DNA of 64,000 nucleotides from Micromonospora alfalfae (GTDB lineage Bacteria > Actinomycetota > Actinomycetes > Mycobacteriales > Micromonosporaceae): NCBI RefSeq assembly GCF_022230925.1, contig NZ_JAKKFH010000055.1:1-64000 (forward strand), in the 5' to 3' direction. Both the position numbers and the translations under genes were made by a program. The stretch's first letter is position 1. Each line of letters starts with the position of its first letter. The notes under the pieces are model-generated. The model searched no databases. It saw only the letters and a program-made list of their open reading frames with translations, and was not told the origin of the DNA. Of this stretch, positions 37,196 to 45,376 are shown one piece after another.

Positions 37196-38132
37196 CGTCG
37201 TCCAGACGCCGGTAGTCCTGGTCGCTGAGGTCGAGGTCGAGAGACTTCAGGTATTCCTCCAGCTGGGTCAGGGTGCGCGGGCTGACGATCGGGATCATGG
37301 CCGTGGGAGCCAGCGCGGCCCGGCGATGCAGCCAGGCCAGGGCGACCTGGGTCGCGCTCGCACCGAGTTCCTCGGCAATCGCCAGTACGGCGTCGACGAC
37401 GGCGGTGCGCTGCGCCGTGCCTTCGACCGTGTCGCCTCGGGCGGTCAGCCGGCCCTGTGCACCCTGTCGATACTTGCCGGTCAGCAGGCCGCCGGCCAGC
37501 GGGGAATAGAGGACCGCGCCCAAGCCGTGGGCCTGCGCCATCGGCAGCAGCTCCCGGTCGGCGGAGCGTTCGGCCAGGCTGTATTCCGTCTGTATGCCGA
37601 CCAGGGGGGCCAAGCCGCGTAGGTCGGCGTGGACTGCGGCGCCGGCGACTCGCCAGGCGGGGAAGTTGGACAGGGCGCCGTGCAGGATCTTGCCGGAGCG
37701 GATCAGGTCGTCGAACCCGGCCAGGATCTCCTCGATCGGTGTGACGCCGTCGGGGAAGTGCGGCATGAAGATGTCGACGTAGTCGGTGTTCAGGCGGCGC
37801 AGACTCGCCTCGAGAGACCGGATCATGATCTTGCGGCTGTTGCCGGTCGTGCCGGGGCGCGGCTGGGATTGCCTGCTCCCGCTGTACTTGGTGATGATCA
37901 CGAAGTCGTCCCGCTGACGCCCGAGCAGCCCGCCCAGCACGCTCTCGGCCTCCCCGTCCCGGTACAGGTTGGAGGTGTCGAAGGTGGTGCCGCCGGCGCT
38001 GACGAAGGCCTCGAAGATCTGTCGTGAGGCCTCCGGGCCGGCGCCGGCGTCCGAGGTGCTGAAGTTCGCTGTCCCGAGCGCGTACTGCGACACGCGCAGT
38101 CCGGTCAGGCGGCCGAAGGTTTGGTAGCGCAT
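37086..38132 (-). CDS. aldo/keto reductase
   Basis: 348-aa NADPH-dependent (alpha/beta)8 reductase. The catalytic tetrad is recognisable: Asp and Tyr in TTFDTSNLYRDGEAESVLGG, Lys in FVIITKYSG and His in VDIFMPHFPDG. The C-terminal ATQVALAWLHRR and IPIVSPRTLTQLEEYLKSL form the cofactor phosphate pocket. Substrate unknown; relatives reduce aldehydes, ketones or quinones. It is transcribed divergently from a TetR regulator that probably controls it, and its 3' end overlaps the XRE regulator ORF by 110 bp. Confidence 0.93.
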   Translation of the reverse strand: MRYQTFGRLTGLRVSQYALGTANFSTSDAGAGPEASRQIFEAFVSAGGTTFDTSNLYRDGEAESVLGGLLGRQRDDFVIITKYSGSRQSQPRPGTTGNSRKIMIRSLEASLRRLNTDYVDIFMPHFPDGVTPIEEILAGFDDLIRSGKILHGALSNFPAWRVAGAAVHADLRGLAPLVGIQTEYSLAERSADRELLPMAQAHGLGAVLYSPLAGGLLTGKYRQGAQGRLTARGDTVEGTAQRTAVVDAVLAIAEELGASATQVALAWLHRRAALAPTAMIPIVSPRTLTQLEEYLKSLDLDLSDQDYRRLDDVSAVRPGAPHEDVAAALDQGVDGDRTLLDLPPVPAI

Positions 38133-38204
38133 GGAGGGCTCCTGAGTTCCGGTGCGAGGAGGTACGCTCTCGACAGTAGCAAGAAAAACGAGGGGTCACT
38201 CTTT

Positions 38205-38741
38205 ATGCCCAGGGTTAGTCAAGCGCATCTCGACTCGCGCCGCCAGCAGATCGTGGATGCCGCCCGCGCTCGGTTCGCCAGCCACGGCTTCGCCCACACG
38301 TCGATGGCCGACATCGTTTCCGAGTCCGGGCTCTCCAACGGAGCCATCTACCGGTACTTCACGAGCAAGGACGAGATCGTCGTCGCGGTCTGCGAGCAGG
38401 GGACCGACGCGCTGCCGAGGGCGCTCACCGCCGAGGCGGTGGGGGGTTTCCTCGAGCATGTGCGTAGCCAGGCCCGGGACGCCCACCATGCCCGGTTGGT
38501 TGCCCAGATCTACGCCGAGGCGGCGGTATCGCCGCTGCTGGCCGCAGTTGTGCAACGACAGCTCTCCGCCATGCGGGCCGCGATCGCCGAGCTGGTGCCC
38601 GACCGTCAGCGCCCGCGAGCCGGACAAATCGCCGAAGCGTTCGTGGCCCTCTGCGTCAGTTACAGCCTGCAACTGGCGGTCCGCGGCGACGTGGACCCCG
38701 CACCCTATGCCGCAGCGTTGATGGCGATCATCAACGACTAG
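38205..38741 (+). CDS. TetR-family regulator
   Basis: 178 aa from ATG 38205, with GAGGGG upstream. The N-terminal helix-turn-helix HGFAHTSMADIVSESGLSNG and IYRYFTSKDEIVVAV is typical. The C-terminal ligand domain is helical and ends ALMAIIND. The divergent aldo/keto reductase gene starts 72 bp away, so it is the likely target, with induction by a carbonyl or quinone-type ligand. No clear operator dyad was picked out between them. Confidence 0.92.
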   Translation: MPRVSQAHLDSRRQQIVDAARARFASHGFAHTSMADIVSESGLSNGAIYRYFTSKDEIVVAVCEQGTDALPRALTAEAVGGFLEHVRSQARDAHHARLVAQIYAEAAVSPLLAAVVQRQLSAMRAAIAELVPDRQRPRAGQIAEAFVALCVSYSLQLAVRGDVDPAPYAAALMAIIND

Positions 38742-38896
38742 GCGGGCGCGCTGCGCCGGATCGCTGCCGGCCCGCGAACCCTCGTCCGGCGTCCGGGTGT
38801 CGGACGGCAACCTCGCGGAGGTGGTCGAGCGCAAAAAAGAGCAGACCGTCATTTTGAATGCTAGGGTCGATCAGTATCCCGCCCTCTGGAGGAGCC

Positions 38897-39262
38897 ATGC
38901 CGGTAGCTCACATCGCCGCGATCAACCTGGACTGCCCCGACCCGGCCGACCTGGCCCGCTTCTGGGCCGCCATGCTCGATGGTGAGGTCGCGGTCCAGAC
39001 ACCGGACTTCTGTGCGGTCAAGGCGCGTTCGCTGATCCTCGGCGCCGTTCGCGTCGACGACTACCGGCCACCGACCTGGCCCTCCGGCGAGCGGTCGCAG
39101 CAGATCCACTTCGACCTGGCCGTCGACGACCCCGACACCCTCGACGACGCTGAGGCGCGCGCCATCGAACTCGGAGCCGTCAAAGAAGAGCAGCAGTTCG
39201 GGCCGGACCGTTTTCGCGTCCTGCGCGACCCGGCCGGCCATCCCTTCTGCCTACGCCGCTAA
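38897..39262 (+). CDS. VOC-family (glyoxalase-like) protein
   Basis: 121 aa from ATG 38897, after GGAGGAGCC. The sequence HIAAINLDCPDPADLARFWA at the start and RFRVLRDPAGHPFCLRR at the end follow the actinobacterial glyoxalase-like domain pattern with paired beta-alpha-beta-beta-beta units. Such proteins may be enzymes or drug-binding proteins; function is not known. It stands alone and its end overlaps the convergent DUF6357 ORF by 83 bp. Confidence 0.85.
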   Translation: MPVAHIAAINLDCPDPADLARFWAAMLDGEVAVQTPDFCAVKARSLILGAVRVDDYRPPTWPSGERSQQIHFDLAVDDPDTLDDAEARAIELGAVKEEQQFGPDRFRVLRDPAGHPFCLRR

Positions 39263-40097
39263 CCCGGCGGGTCCGACATCCAGGGGCCGTGTTGGTCGAG
39301 TGCGGCGCAGCCTCCGAGCACATCAGGAAGCTCACCGTCCGCACCGCGTCGTCGACGAGTTCGGGGTACGCGCGGCGCACGGCGTTGTCGACCGTCGCCG
39401 TCATCCGGCCCCAGTCGCGCTTGTCGGTGGCCCGGTGTCCCCGCCGCGGGTCGAGACCGATCCGCATCCCGGCGCACGCCTGCTCGGCAACGGCGATCAC
39501 CTGGATGACCTGGGGCAGGAGTGCGGGGTCGACCGCGTCGGGGCTTCGCCGTGGAATTGTCGCGCCGTGCAGGTACTGGCCCGTGTACCGCAGGATCTGC
39601 GCGTCGAGTGGCCCGAGGGTCACGCCCCGCTCGGCACGTTGGCGGTCCGCGTGATGCTCCTGCGCACGCTTCTCGTTCGCCTCCTCCGTCGCCGCGCGCA
39701 CCGCCTCGCAGACCTGACCGCGCTCCAGGAGGCGGATGTCGGCGCCGTGGGCGACGAGCCGGGTCCGGTCCCACCGGAGGCGCCGAAAGAGCGCGTCGAC
39801 GTCGGCGGGCGGGGAGAGCAGGACCGGGTCCAGTAGCGCTACGGCGGCGTTCTCGTCGAGCGAGCCCCGGGTGCCGGCGGCGTCGCACAGCGGTAGGACC
39901 GCGCTCCACAGCAGCAGGTGCCTGGCCAGGTCCACCCTGATCACCGCAAGGTGGGCTTCGGAGATCGGGAACGTGAAAGTGCGCGGCTCATGGTTGGCGT
40001 CGGCACCGGCGGCGAGCATCAGCTTCAGCTCGCCGTCCTCCCGAATGACGCTCGGGATCCAGAGGCTGCCGCTGCGTGCAAAAACGATGTCTGTCAC
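39180..40097 (-). CDS. DUF6357-family protein
   Basis: 305 aa from GTG 40097. It resembles a family of actinobacterial proteins that I recall as DUF6357: IPSVIREDGELKLMLAAGAD, ANHEPRTFTFPISEAHLAVI, RHLLLWSAVLPLCDAAGTRG and WGRMTATVDNAVRRAYPELV. No catalytic motif is apparent and no membrane segment. The C-terminal ~40 residues are Arg/Gly-rich and overlap the VOC gene, so the natural stop may have been lost. It starts 4 bp after the stop of the upstream hypothetical gene, forming a pair. Confidence 0.75.
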   Translation of the reverse strand: MTDIVFARSGSLWIPSVIREDGELKLMLAAGADANHEPRTFTFPISEAHLAVIRVDLARHLLLWSAVLPLCDAAGTRGSLDENAAVALLDPVLLSPPADVDALFRRLRWDRTRLVAHGADIRLLERGQVCEAVRAATEEANEKRAQEHHADRQRAERGVTLGPLDAQILRYTGQYLHGATIPRRSPDAVDPALLPQVIQVIAVAEQACAGMRIGLDPRRGHRATDKRDWGRMTATVDNAVRRAYPELVDDAVRTVSFLMCSEAAPHSTNTAPGCRTRRVSGVGRRDGRPGRAGRENGPARTAALL

Positions 40098-40101
40098 CTG
40101 T

Positions 40102-40755
40102 TCACGCCCACCGTTCGCATTCGGCGTCGAGGCGTGGGTCGCTGCGCACCCAGACCTCGCCCCCGGCGGCATCGGCCGGGGCGTCGACCCGTTCGAGACC
40201 GAGGAACTCGATCAACGTGAGCAGTTCGGCTCGTTCGGCCCGGTCGTCGTCGATGTCATGCGAGTCGAAGAAGATGTAGTACTGGTCGGTCGGGTCGACG
40301 TAGCCGGAATCCGCCCAGATCCGGCCCACCTCGTCGATCGCCGCCGCCTCCGTCGTGAAGGTGGCGGCGCGGGCGGCACCCCGGATCTCCGGTGCCGCGT
40401 CGAGGTCGGAGAGGTCGGAGAACCACTGGCCAAAGTGGTCGAGGCCGGCGTACCCGTTCTCGAAGAACAGCATCGCGCTCGGCAGGTAGCGGTTGGGTCT
40501 GTCGACCCGGAGGTGTTCCGACCGAGGGTGGTCCGCGTCAGTGATCCGGGAGATCACTCCCAGGCTGGGCATGAGGACCAAACTCTGCCTCGCCGCTTCG
40601 TCGGTGACGGTGTAGGTGTCGGACTCCCGGCCCCGGAAGAACGCGGAGAACGCCACGTAGGCCTCCTGAGGGTCGCCCACCGAGACATGGTGATCGTTGC
40701 CATCACCGACGGCGAATACGAACTGCTTCGGGCCGGGTTTGTAGGGGCGGGCCAT
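40102..40755 (-). CDS. hypothetical protein paired with DUF6357
   Basis: 217 aa from ATG 40755. Acidic soluble protein with segments PGPKQFVFAVGDGNDHHVSV, MLFFENGYAGLDHFGQWFSD and YYIFFDSHDIDDDRAERAEL. No family recognised. The tight spacing to the DUF6357 gene suggests co-translation and possibly a joint function. Confidence 0.75.
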   Translation of the reverse strand: MARPYKPGPKQFVFAVGDGNDHHVSVGDPQEAYVAFSAFFRGRESDTYTVTDEAARQSLVLMPSLGVISRITDADHPRSEHLRVDRPNRYLPSAMLFFENGYAGLDHFGQWFSDLSDLDAAPEIRGAARAATFTTEAAAIDEVGRIWADSGYVDPTDQYYIFFDSHDIDDDRAERAELLTLIEFLGLERVDAPADAAGGEVWVRSDPRLDAECERWA

Positions 40756-40952
40756 GTGCGTCCTCCGCTCAGGTGTCAAAGCTCCGGCAGCGTATTGGAT
40801 CAGAGCGACATTCCCGCCGGCCCTGATCGTCGGTGTGCTGGGCGCGAGCGACCAACCACCGGCAGGCCCTGAACCGGACCGCGACCGGGGCGGGGTTTCC
40901 GGGAACGTGAGATTCGGGCATGTATCTGGGCACTGCTGGAGGGGAGACGGCA

Positions 40953-41294
40953 ATGCTGGTAAGTGGTTATCTCGGCGCGGTGCTCATCGGTGCCCTCGTC
41001 GGCCTGCTCGGTCGACTCATCCTGCCGGGGAGGCAGCGGATCGGCTTCTTCGCCACGTTCGTCATCGGCGTCGGCTCGGCGGTGCTGGGCACGGTGGTCG
41101 CCAGGGCGCTCGATATCGACGACGGAGCCAGCGTGGAGGTGTGGGTGCTGCGCTGGGACTGGGTAGTGCTCGCGATCCAGGTCGGCCTCGCGATCATCGC
41201 CGTGGCACTGGCGAACATGCTCACTTTCACCCGGCTTGCCGGCGGCGACGACAAGCCCCGCCGGCGGGCCCGTCGCAGCAAGGCCAAGAGCTGA
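40953..41294 (+). CDS. GlsB/YeaQ/YmgE-type small membrane protein
   Basis: 113 aa from ATG 40953, after GGAGGGGAG. Three hydrophobic segments (YLGAVLIGALVGLLGRLILP, FFATFVIGVGSAVLGTVVA, WVVLAIQVGLAIIAVALANM) with the G-x3-G-x2-R pattern of transglycosylase-associated stress proteins, then a basic tail (RRRARRSKAK). It is probably stress-related; the molecular role of the family is unclear. Confidence 0.85.
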   Translation: MLVSGYLGAVLIGALVGLLGRLILPGRQRIGFFATFVIGVGSAVLGTVVARALDIDDGASVEVWVLRWDWVVLAIQVGLAIIAVALANMLTFTRLAGGDDKPRRRARRSKAKS

Positions 41295-41336
41295 CGAGCC
41301 AAGCCATGTCAGGTAGTCCACCGGTTTGTGCGGCGG

Positions 41337-41726
41337 TCAGGGAGTTGTCGTCCGCGCCCTACGCCGGGCGAGTGCGTCGCGGATGGCGAACACGACGAGG
41401 GCGAACGGCACGAAGACCCAAAGCTGAAGCACCGTGTAGCGGCGCAGTTCCCCGTTGGTGTCGACGCCGGTCAACTCGGAGTCGAGGGCGCCGGGCCGCA
41501 TCAGCGCGAGCGCGTACAGGGACAGTGGCGCGTAGTTGAGACCCGCGCCGACCAACCACAGGCCGAATGCTCGGGTGCCGAAACCGTTCGCTGACGCCAG
41601 TAGCCAGCAGCCCCACGTCACCATCAGCACCACGCCGACGAGGAACTCGGCCAGAATGATCCGCCGTCGGCGCGTGGTTCCTCGGCTGCCGTACATGTCG
41701 ATGGCCGCCAGGCGACGAACGTTCAT
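41337..41726 (-). CDS. small integral membrane protein
   Basis: 129 aa from ATG 41726 with three or four predicted transmembrane helices (IILAEFLVGVVLMVTWGCWL, AFGLWLVGAGLNYAPLSLYA, YTVLQLWVFVPFALVVFAIR). No family recognised. It converges with the GlsB-like gene. Confidence 0.75.
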   Translation of the reverse strand: MNVRRLAAIDMYGSRGTTRRRRIILAEFLVGVVLMVTWGCWLLASANGFGTRAFGLWLVGAGLNYAPLSLYALALMRPGALDSELTGVDTNGELRRYTVLQLWVFVPFALVVFAIRDALARRRARTTTP

Positions 41727-41805
41727 CGGATCGATGATGCCATCGGCGGGCAACCTGAGATCGTGGCTCGGGGCGGCCTGGCCAGGCCGCCGTTAGGATG
41801 CGGGA

Positions 41806-42138
41806 ATGGGCAGGTTTCTTGCGCTCTTCAACGGCGCGGCTGATGAGGTCGGCAAGGCCGAACTCACCGAACAGCAGCAGACCGAGTTCATCAACGCCTG
41901 GGCGTCGTGGGCGCAGGCCAACGAGAAGGCCATCGTCGACCCCGGCGCTCCACTGAACGCGAAGAAGCTGGTCACCGCGCAGGGTGTCGAGGACTTCACC
42001 GACGCGCTGACCGGCTACACCATTGTCGAAGCGGGCTCGCACGACGAGGCGGTTCAGATCTTCTCCGGGCACCCGCACCTGACGCTGTTCGCCGGCAACT
42101 CGATCGCGGTCCTGGAGTGCCCGCCCCCGCCCAGCTGA
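41806..42138 (+). CDS. YCII-related domain protein
   Basis: 110 aa. RFLALFNGAADEVGKAELTE, FINAWASWAQANEKAIVDPG and GYTIVEAGSHDEAVQIFSGH fit the dimeric alpha/beta YCII/DGPF fold. Members may be small-molecule enzymes or binding proteins. Monocistronic, ended by a strong hairpin. Confidence 0.85.
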   Translation: MGRFLALFNGAADEVGKAELTEQQQTEFINAWASWAQANEKAIVDPGAPLNAKKLVTAQGVEDFTDALTGYTIVEAGSHDEAVQIFSGHPHLTLFAGNSIAVLECPPPPS

Positions 42139-42193
42139 TCCGCGTCTTTACGTCCCCACGATTCCGCGCACCATCAGGGGTGTTGGTGCCTCA

Positions 42194-42245
42194 CGGCAAC
42201 CAGCGGAGGGACCACCCGTCCGAGTGGTCCCTCCGCTGGTTGCCG
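42194..42245. terminator. 22-bp perfect hairpin, bidirectional terminator
   Basis: The arms CGGCAACCAGCGGAGGGACCAC (42194-42215, stated here in two parts: CGGCAACCAGC and GGAGGGACCAC) and 42224-42245 pair perfectly around an 8-nt loop. There is no T-tract, as is common in high-GC actinobacteria. It lies between the convergent YCII and SHOCT-like genes. Confidence 0.9.
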
Positions 42246-42355
42246 GTGAGTGGCTAGACTTCAGGTTGGCAGTTCACCTGTGCTCTGCTGCGGCGGGCGC
42301 AGCCTCGGGAGGGTGTTCCAGCACCCTCTCGAGGGGCCGTCCCATCGGACGACGC

Positions 42356-42778
42356 CTATTCGCAGAAGACCCGCACTGTGGCATCGGGGGAGTCCACCTC
42401 CACCGTCACGTCGTCGAGGTGCTCCACGAGCGCCTCCAACTGCTCGGGCTTGAGCTGCGTCAGGTCGATCGGCACACCCGAGTCGCTGAGTGAGGCGTTG
42501 GCCTTGACCAGGGCCTGCGGCGGGACCAGCGCCGCCAGCCGTACGCCAGCTCGCAGCAGTTGCAGTGGCACTCGCACGTTGACCCGCGACGGCTCGCCGT
42601 TGTCGGTGGCGTCCACCACCACCCGCAGGTATTTCACCTTGCCCTTCGGCTTGGCGTCGTGGCCTGCCACCGCCGGTGCCTGGTCCCGTTCGAGGGCGGC
42701 GATGAGCTGCTCCGCCTCCTCCGCGGTGATCTTGCCGGCGGCCAGCATGTCGAGGATGTCCTTGCGTTGTTCGGTCAT
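42356..42778 (-). CDS. SHOCT-like domain protein
   Basis: 140 aa from ATG 42778. The N-terminal KDILDMLAAGKITAEEAEQL is the short helical SHOCT/YvlB-type motif, followed by a beta-rich region (KVKYLRVVVDATDNGEPSRV, NVRVPLQLLRAGVRLAALVP) seen in cell-envelope stress proteins. It is the last gene of the three-gene DUF2089 operon, 11 bp after the membrane protein gene. Confidence 0.8.
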   Translation of the reverse strand: MTEQRKDILDMLAAGKITAEEAEQLIAALERDQAPAVAGHDAKPKGKVKYLRVVVDATDNGEPSRVNVRVPLQLLRAGVRLAALVPPQALVKANASLSDSGVPIDLTQLKPEQLEALVEHLDDVTVEVDSPDATVRVFCE

Positions 42779-42789
42779 GCGAACCTCTC

Positions 42790-43050
42790 CTATCGGATAG
42801 CCACGAGCACGGCCGTGTGGCAGTGCTCGATGTCGAAGCGGGCGCCGGGCAGCGCGGAGATGACGCGCCAACCAGCGCCGAGTGCCCGCACCACACCGAT
42901 GCGGAACACCAGGCAGGCCACGATCGCCGCGAGCACGACCAGGACCACGACCGGGAAGAGCAGGAGCGCCACGGGGAGCACCGGAACCCAGAAGCGCAGG
43001 GGCCGACGGTCTGGGCGGTTGACCTTGACGGTCACCAGCTGCGGCATCAC
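42790..43050 (-). CDS. single-pass membrane protein of the DUF2089 operon
   Basis: 86 aa. One long hydrophobic helix (VPVLPVALLLFPVVVLVVLA) between a basic N-terminus and a C-terminal cytosolic or extracytoplasmic part. The GTG start overlaps the stop of the DUF2089 gene by 4 bp (GTGA). Its role may be to link the two soluble partners to the membrane; no family recognised. Confidence 0.75.
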   Translation of the reverse strand: MMPQLVTVKVNRPDRRPLRFWVPVLPVALLLFPVVVLVVLAAIVACLVFRIGVVRALGAGWRVISALPGARFDIEHCHTAVLVAIR

Positions 43051-43424
43051 GTCCGGCCGCCCAGCTCGGTCAACGCCTGCTGTGCGGTGATCTCACCGCG
43101 GCGTAACCGGTCGATGATGTCGGCCCGCGACGGCGCCGGGTCGGTCTCGACGAAGTCGAGCATCTGTGTGATCCGGTTGAGACGTGACTTGATCGTCGGG
43201 TAGCTCACCCCGAAGATGCGTTCCATCTCCTTGATCGAACCGTGGCTGCGCACGAACGCCGTGACGAAGACCTGGTCCTCGACGTTGAGCTGAGCCAGCT
43301 GCGGCAGCTCGAACTCGCCCTCGATCGCGACGCCGTTGCTCGCCAGGCGCACCCGCTCGACGACCAACGGCTGCCCCCGAGTCAGGCTGGTCAGCTCCTG
43401 CCAGTCCATCGGCTGTTCTGTCAT
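43047..43424 (-). CDS. DUF2089-family DNA-binding protein
   Basis: 125 aa. LPQLAQLNVEDQVFVTAFVR, HGSIKEMERIFGVSYPTIKS and RLNRITQML form a helix-turn-helix unit of the DUF2089 family, and DIIDRLRRGEITAQQALTEL adds a SHOCT-like C-terminal motif. It lacks the N-terminal zinc ribbon of longer relatives. Probably the regulator of its own operon: short repeated AAGTT-type boxes lie in the AT-rich leader just upstream. Confidence 0.85.
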   Translation of the reverse strand: MTEQPMDWQELTSLTRGQPLVVERVRLASNGVAIEGEFELPQLAQLNVEDQVFVTAFVRSHGSIKEMERIFGVSYPTIKSRLNRITQMLDFVETDPAPSRADIIDRLRRGEITAQQALTELGGRT

Positions 43425-43500
43425 ACCTAAAGTTGTATCTTAAGAATCCTCAACTTCCAAGGTCTGGGCCTTAACTTTCTTAATTCCGACTCCAGGTGCT
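43425..43500 (-). promoter_or_regulatory. AT-rich promoter with AAGTT-type repeats
   Basis: On the minus strand, AAAGTTAAGG and GAAGTTGAGG are direct repeats about two helical turns apart, followed by TTCTTAAGATACAACTTTAG just before the start codon. The stretch is unusually AT-rich for this genome. The repeats are candidate binding sites for the DUF2089 protein. Confidence 0.5.
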
Positions 43501-43505
43501 GCGGG

Positions 43506-43583
43506 TGATCCACTCGCGTTCACGGAAAACCGGGGTGTCCGGGCTCGGCGGACACCCCGGTTTCACGGAACCCGAGTCGATCA
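43506..43583. repeat. dispersed palindromic element P4
   Basis: The left arm TGATCCACTCGCGTTC pairs with the right arm GAACCCGAGTCGATCA with two mismatches. The inner CCGGGGTGTCCG and CGGACACCCCGG arms are perfect. It belongs with P2, P3 and P5 and lies upstream of the DUF2089 operon promoter, downstream of the S41 peptidase gene. Confidence 0.85.
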
Positions 43584-43667
43584 CGCCGGGCCGGCAACGA
43601 GCCGCGGCGACGTCTCGGGTGTGTGTCGTCGTGCCGTTCTCGGGTGGGCGGCCGCCGACGCGCGTGC

Positions 43668-44552
43668 CTAGGTGCCGGAGAGGGCCTTGAGCGCCGTGTC
43701 GAGTGCCTGGTCCGCCGGGACGGGTACGTCGGGGACCACTCCGACGCCTTCCCAGTTGGTGCCGGTGACGCTGTTGATCGTCCGGGCGGTCGGCACTGTC
43801 ACGAGGATGTGTGCGGTGACCGGGTGACGGGCCGTCGGATGCGCGCCGCCACGCGTCGTCTCACCGACGACCACGGCCCGGCCGTGCGCCTGAAGGGTGT
43901 ACGCCACGTCCTCGCCCCCGGAGAACGTCATGGCGCTGGTGAGCACGTGGACCGGGCGGTCCGCGTAGCGGGGTGCGGGCAGGTGCGCGGTCGTCCAGAA
44001 CTGGCGGGTGGCGCCGGTGGACCGCTCGTAGAAGTCGTTGAGGTGCACCTGGTCGTCGCGGAAGAAGTAGCTGCACCACATCGCGGCGCCCTCCGGTGTT
44101 CCGCCGGAGCAGGCGCGCAGGTCCAGGATGAGCGCGGAGCTGAGGGCGACCAGTTGCATGGCCGCGCCGATCGCGACGGCGCCTTCGTCGGCGTACGCGA
44201 TGCGCCGCACGTCGATGAGCCCGACGTTGCCGTCCAGGTGCTCGACCCGGCGGATTCCCTGGTTCTCCGTCCTGAGGAGCGCGAGGAACGCGGCCCGTCC
44301 GCCGTCCTCGTCGGCGGGATCCAGCGACTGCGGCTGGTCCGACCACAGCAGCCGCAGATGTTTGTCCGGACACGCCTGCTGAAGGTGGGCGGTCACCGTC
44401 TCGCAGAGCGCCGGCCCGTCCAGGTCGTTGTACTCACCTGCCGCGAGACGACGGCGGATCGCGGCGTCGATGTCCGCGACCTTCTCGGGGAAGACGTACC
44501 CGGCCTCGATCCGGTCCAGGGCCTGTCCGATGATCTGTTCGTTTGAGAGCAC
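43668..44552 (-). CDS. S41-family peptidase (IRBP/C-terminal processing type)
   Basis: 294 aa. An N-terminal helical domain (IIGQALDRIEAGYVFPEKVA) precedes the S41 core: GNVGLIDVRRI, SALILDLRACSGGTPEGAAM, VLTSAMTFSGGEDVAYTL with the likely nucleophile Ser, and VVVGETTRGGAHPTARHPV. No signal peptide or PDZ domain, so it is probably cytosolic and of the short IRBP-like type. Substrate unknown. Monocistronic. Confidence 0.88.
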   Translation of the reverse strand: MLSNEQIIGQALDRIEAGYVFPEKVADIDAAIRRRLAAGEYNDLDGPALCETVTAHLQQACPDKHLRLLWSDQPQSLDPADEDGGRAAFLALLRTENQGIRRVEHLDGNVGLIDVRRIAYADEGAVAIGAAMQLVALSSALILDLRACSGGTPEGAAMWCSYFFRDDQVHLNDFYERSTGATRQFWTTAHLPAPRYADRPVHVLTSAMTFSGGEDVAYTLQAHGRAVVVGETTRGGAHPTARHPVTAHILVTVPTARTINSVTGTNWEGVGVVPDVPVPADQALDTALKALSGT

Positions 44553-44608
44553 GGCGGGCCACGGTAGACCCCGAACGGCCTCGTGACCACCGAGTTTCCC
44601 GCAACGAA

Positions 44609-45274
44609 TCAGGGGCGCGGCAGCATGCCCACGAGCGACGTGATGATCGCGACCCGCAGGGCTGTCCGCAGGTCGACGTGATGGACGGCGAGCGCCGGTT
44701 CGGACTCGTAGACGGCGAGCAGGCTCGGCGGCGGCGAGGTGTAGGCGGACAGTGCGCCAGCCATCATCAGGGCGTTCAGGCAGAACAGCTCGGCGTTGTC
44801 GCCGAGCTCCGGCAGGTGCCGGAGGACGAGGTCGGCCATCACCGCGAGGTTGCCCAGTGCGGCCCGTTTGTGCCGGCGGACCGCCTCGACGGAGACGTTG
44901 TGTTCGAGCACCCCGCCCTGCGCACCGAAGAGATCACAGAGCACCGTGTGGGCGGCGAGCGAGCGGCTGAGCACGTCGGCCGTCTGCTCCGCCCGTTCCG
45001 TCGCGGGCCGGCTCAGGTCGACGCCGTGGGCCAACTCCTGGTCCAGCTCGGCCAGCCAGGTCGTCGTCCGGTCGTCCAGCAGGTCGAGCAGCACCGCCTC
45101 GCGGGACTCGAAATAGCGCAGCACCGCCGTCTTGGCCAGGCCGACCCGACGACTCAGCTCGTTGAGGGTCACCTCGGCCACCGGCATCTCGTCGAGCATC
45201 GCCGAGGTCGTCTCCAGGATCGCCCGGCGCCGGACCTCACGCTGCTCCTCGCTGCGCGCCCGCTGGAACGTCAT
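44609..45274 (-). CDS. TetR-family regulator of the adjacent SDR gene
   Basis: 221 aa. The helix-turn-helix MPVAEVTLNELSRRVGLAKT and AVLRYFESREAVLLDLL is standard. The helical C-terminal domain carries no enzyme motif. It is transcribed divergently from a short-chain dehydrogenase; three repeated boxes lie in the 102-bp gap, so it very likely represses that gene and itself. Confidence 0.93.
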   Translation of the reverse strand: MTFQRARSEEQREVRRRAILETTSAMLDEMPVAEVTLNELSRRVGLAKTAVLRYFESREAVLLDLLDDRTTTWLAELDQELAHGVDLSRPATERAEQTADVLSRSLAAHTVLCDLFGAQGGVLEHNVSVEAVRRHKRAALGNLAVMADLVLRHLPELGDNAELFCLNALMMAGALSAYTSPPPSLLAVYESEPALAVHHVDLRTALRVAIITSLVGMLPRP

Positions 45275-45294
45275 GACGCCAACCCTAGCTTAGG

Positions 45295-45361
45295 TACCGG
45301 CGGTCCCTTGACAGAGTACCGGTGGTACATTACCGTTTCGAGCATAAGTTACCGGCGGTAC
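45295..45361. promoter_or_regulatory. three phased operator boxes and promoter
   Basis: TACCGGCGGTCC (45295-45306), TACCGGTGGTAC (45317-45328) and TACCGGCGGTAC (45350-45361) are near-identical imperfect dyads with starts 22 and 33 bp apart, i.e. on one face of the helix. TTGACA at 45308-45313 lies between boxes one and two with TACCGT 17 bp later, so TetR binding would cover the SDR promoter. Confidence 0.75.
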
Positions 45362-45376
45362 ATTGGGGAGCCTGAG

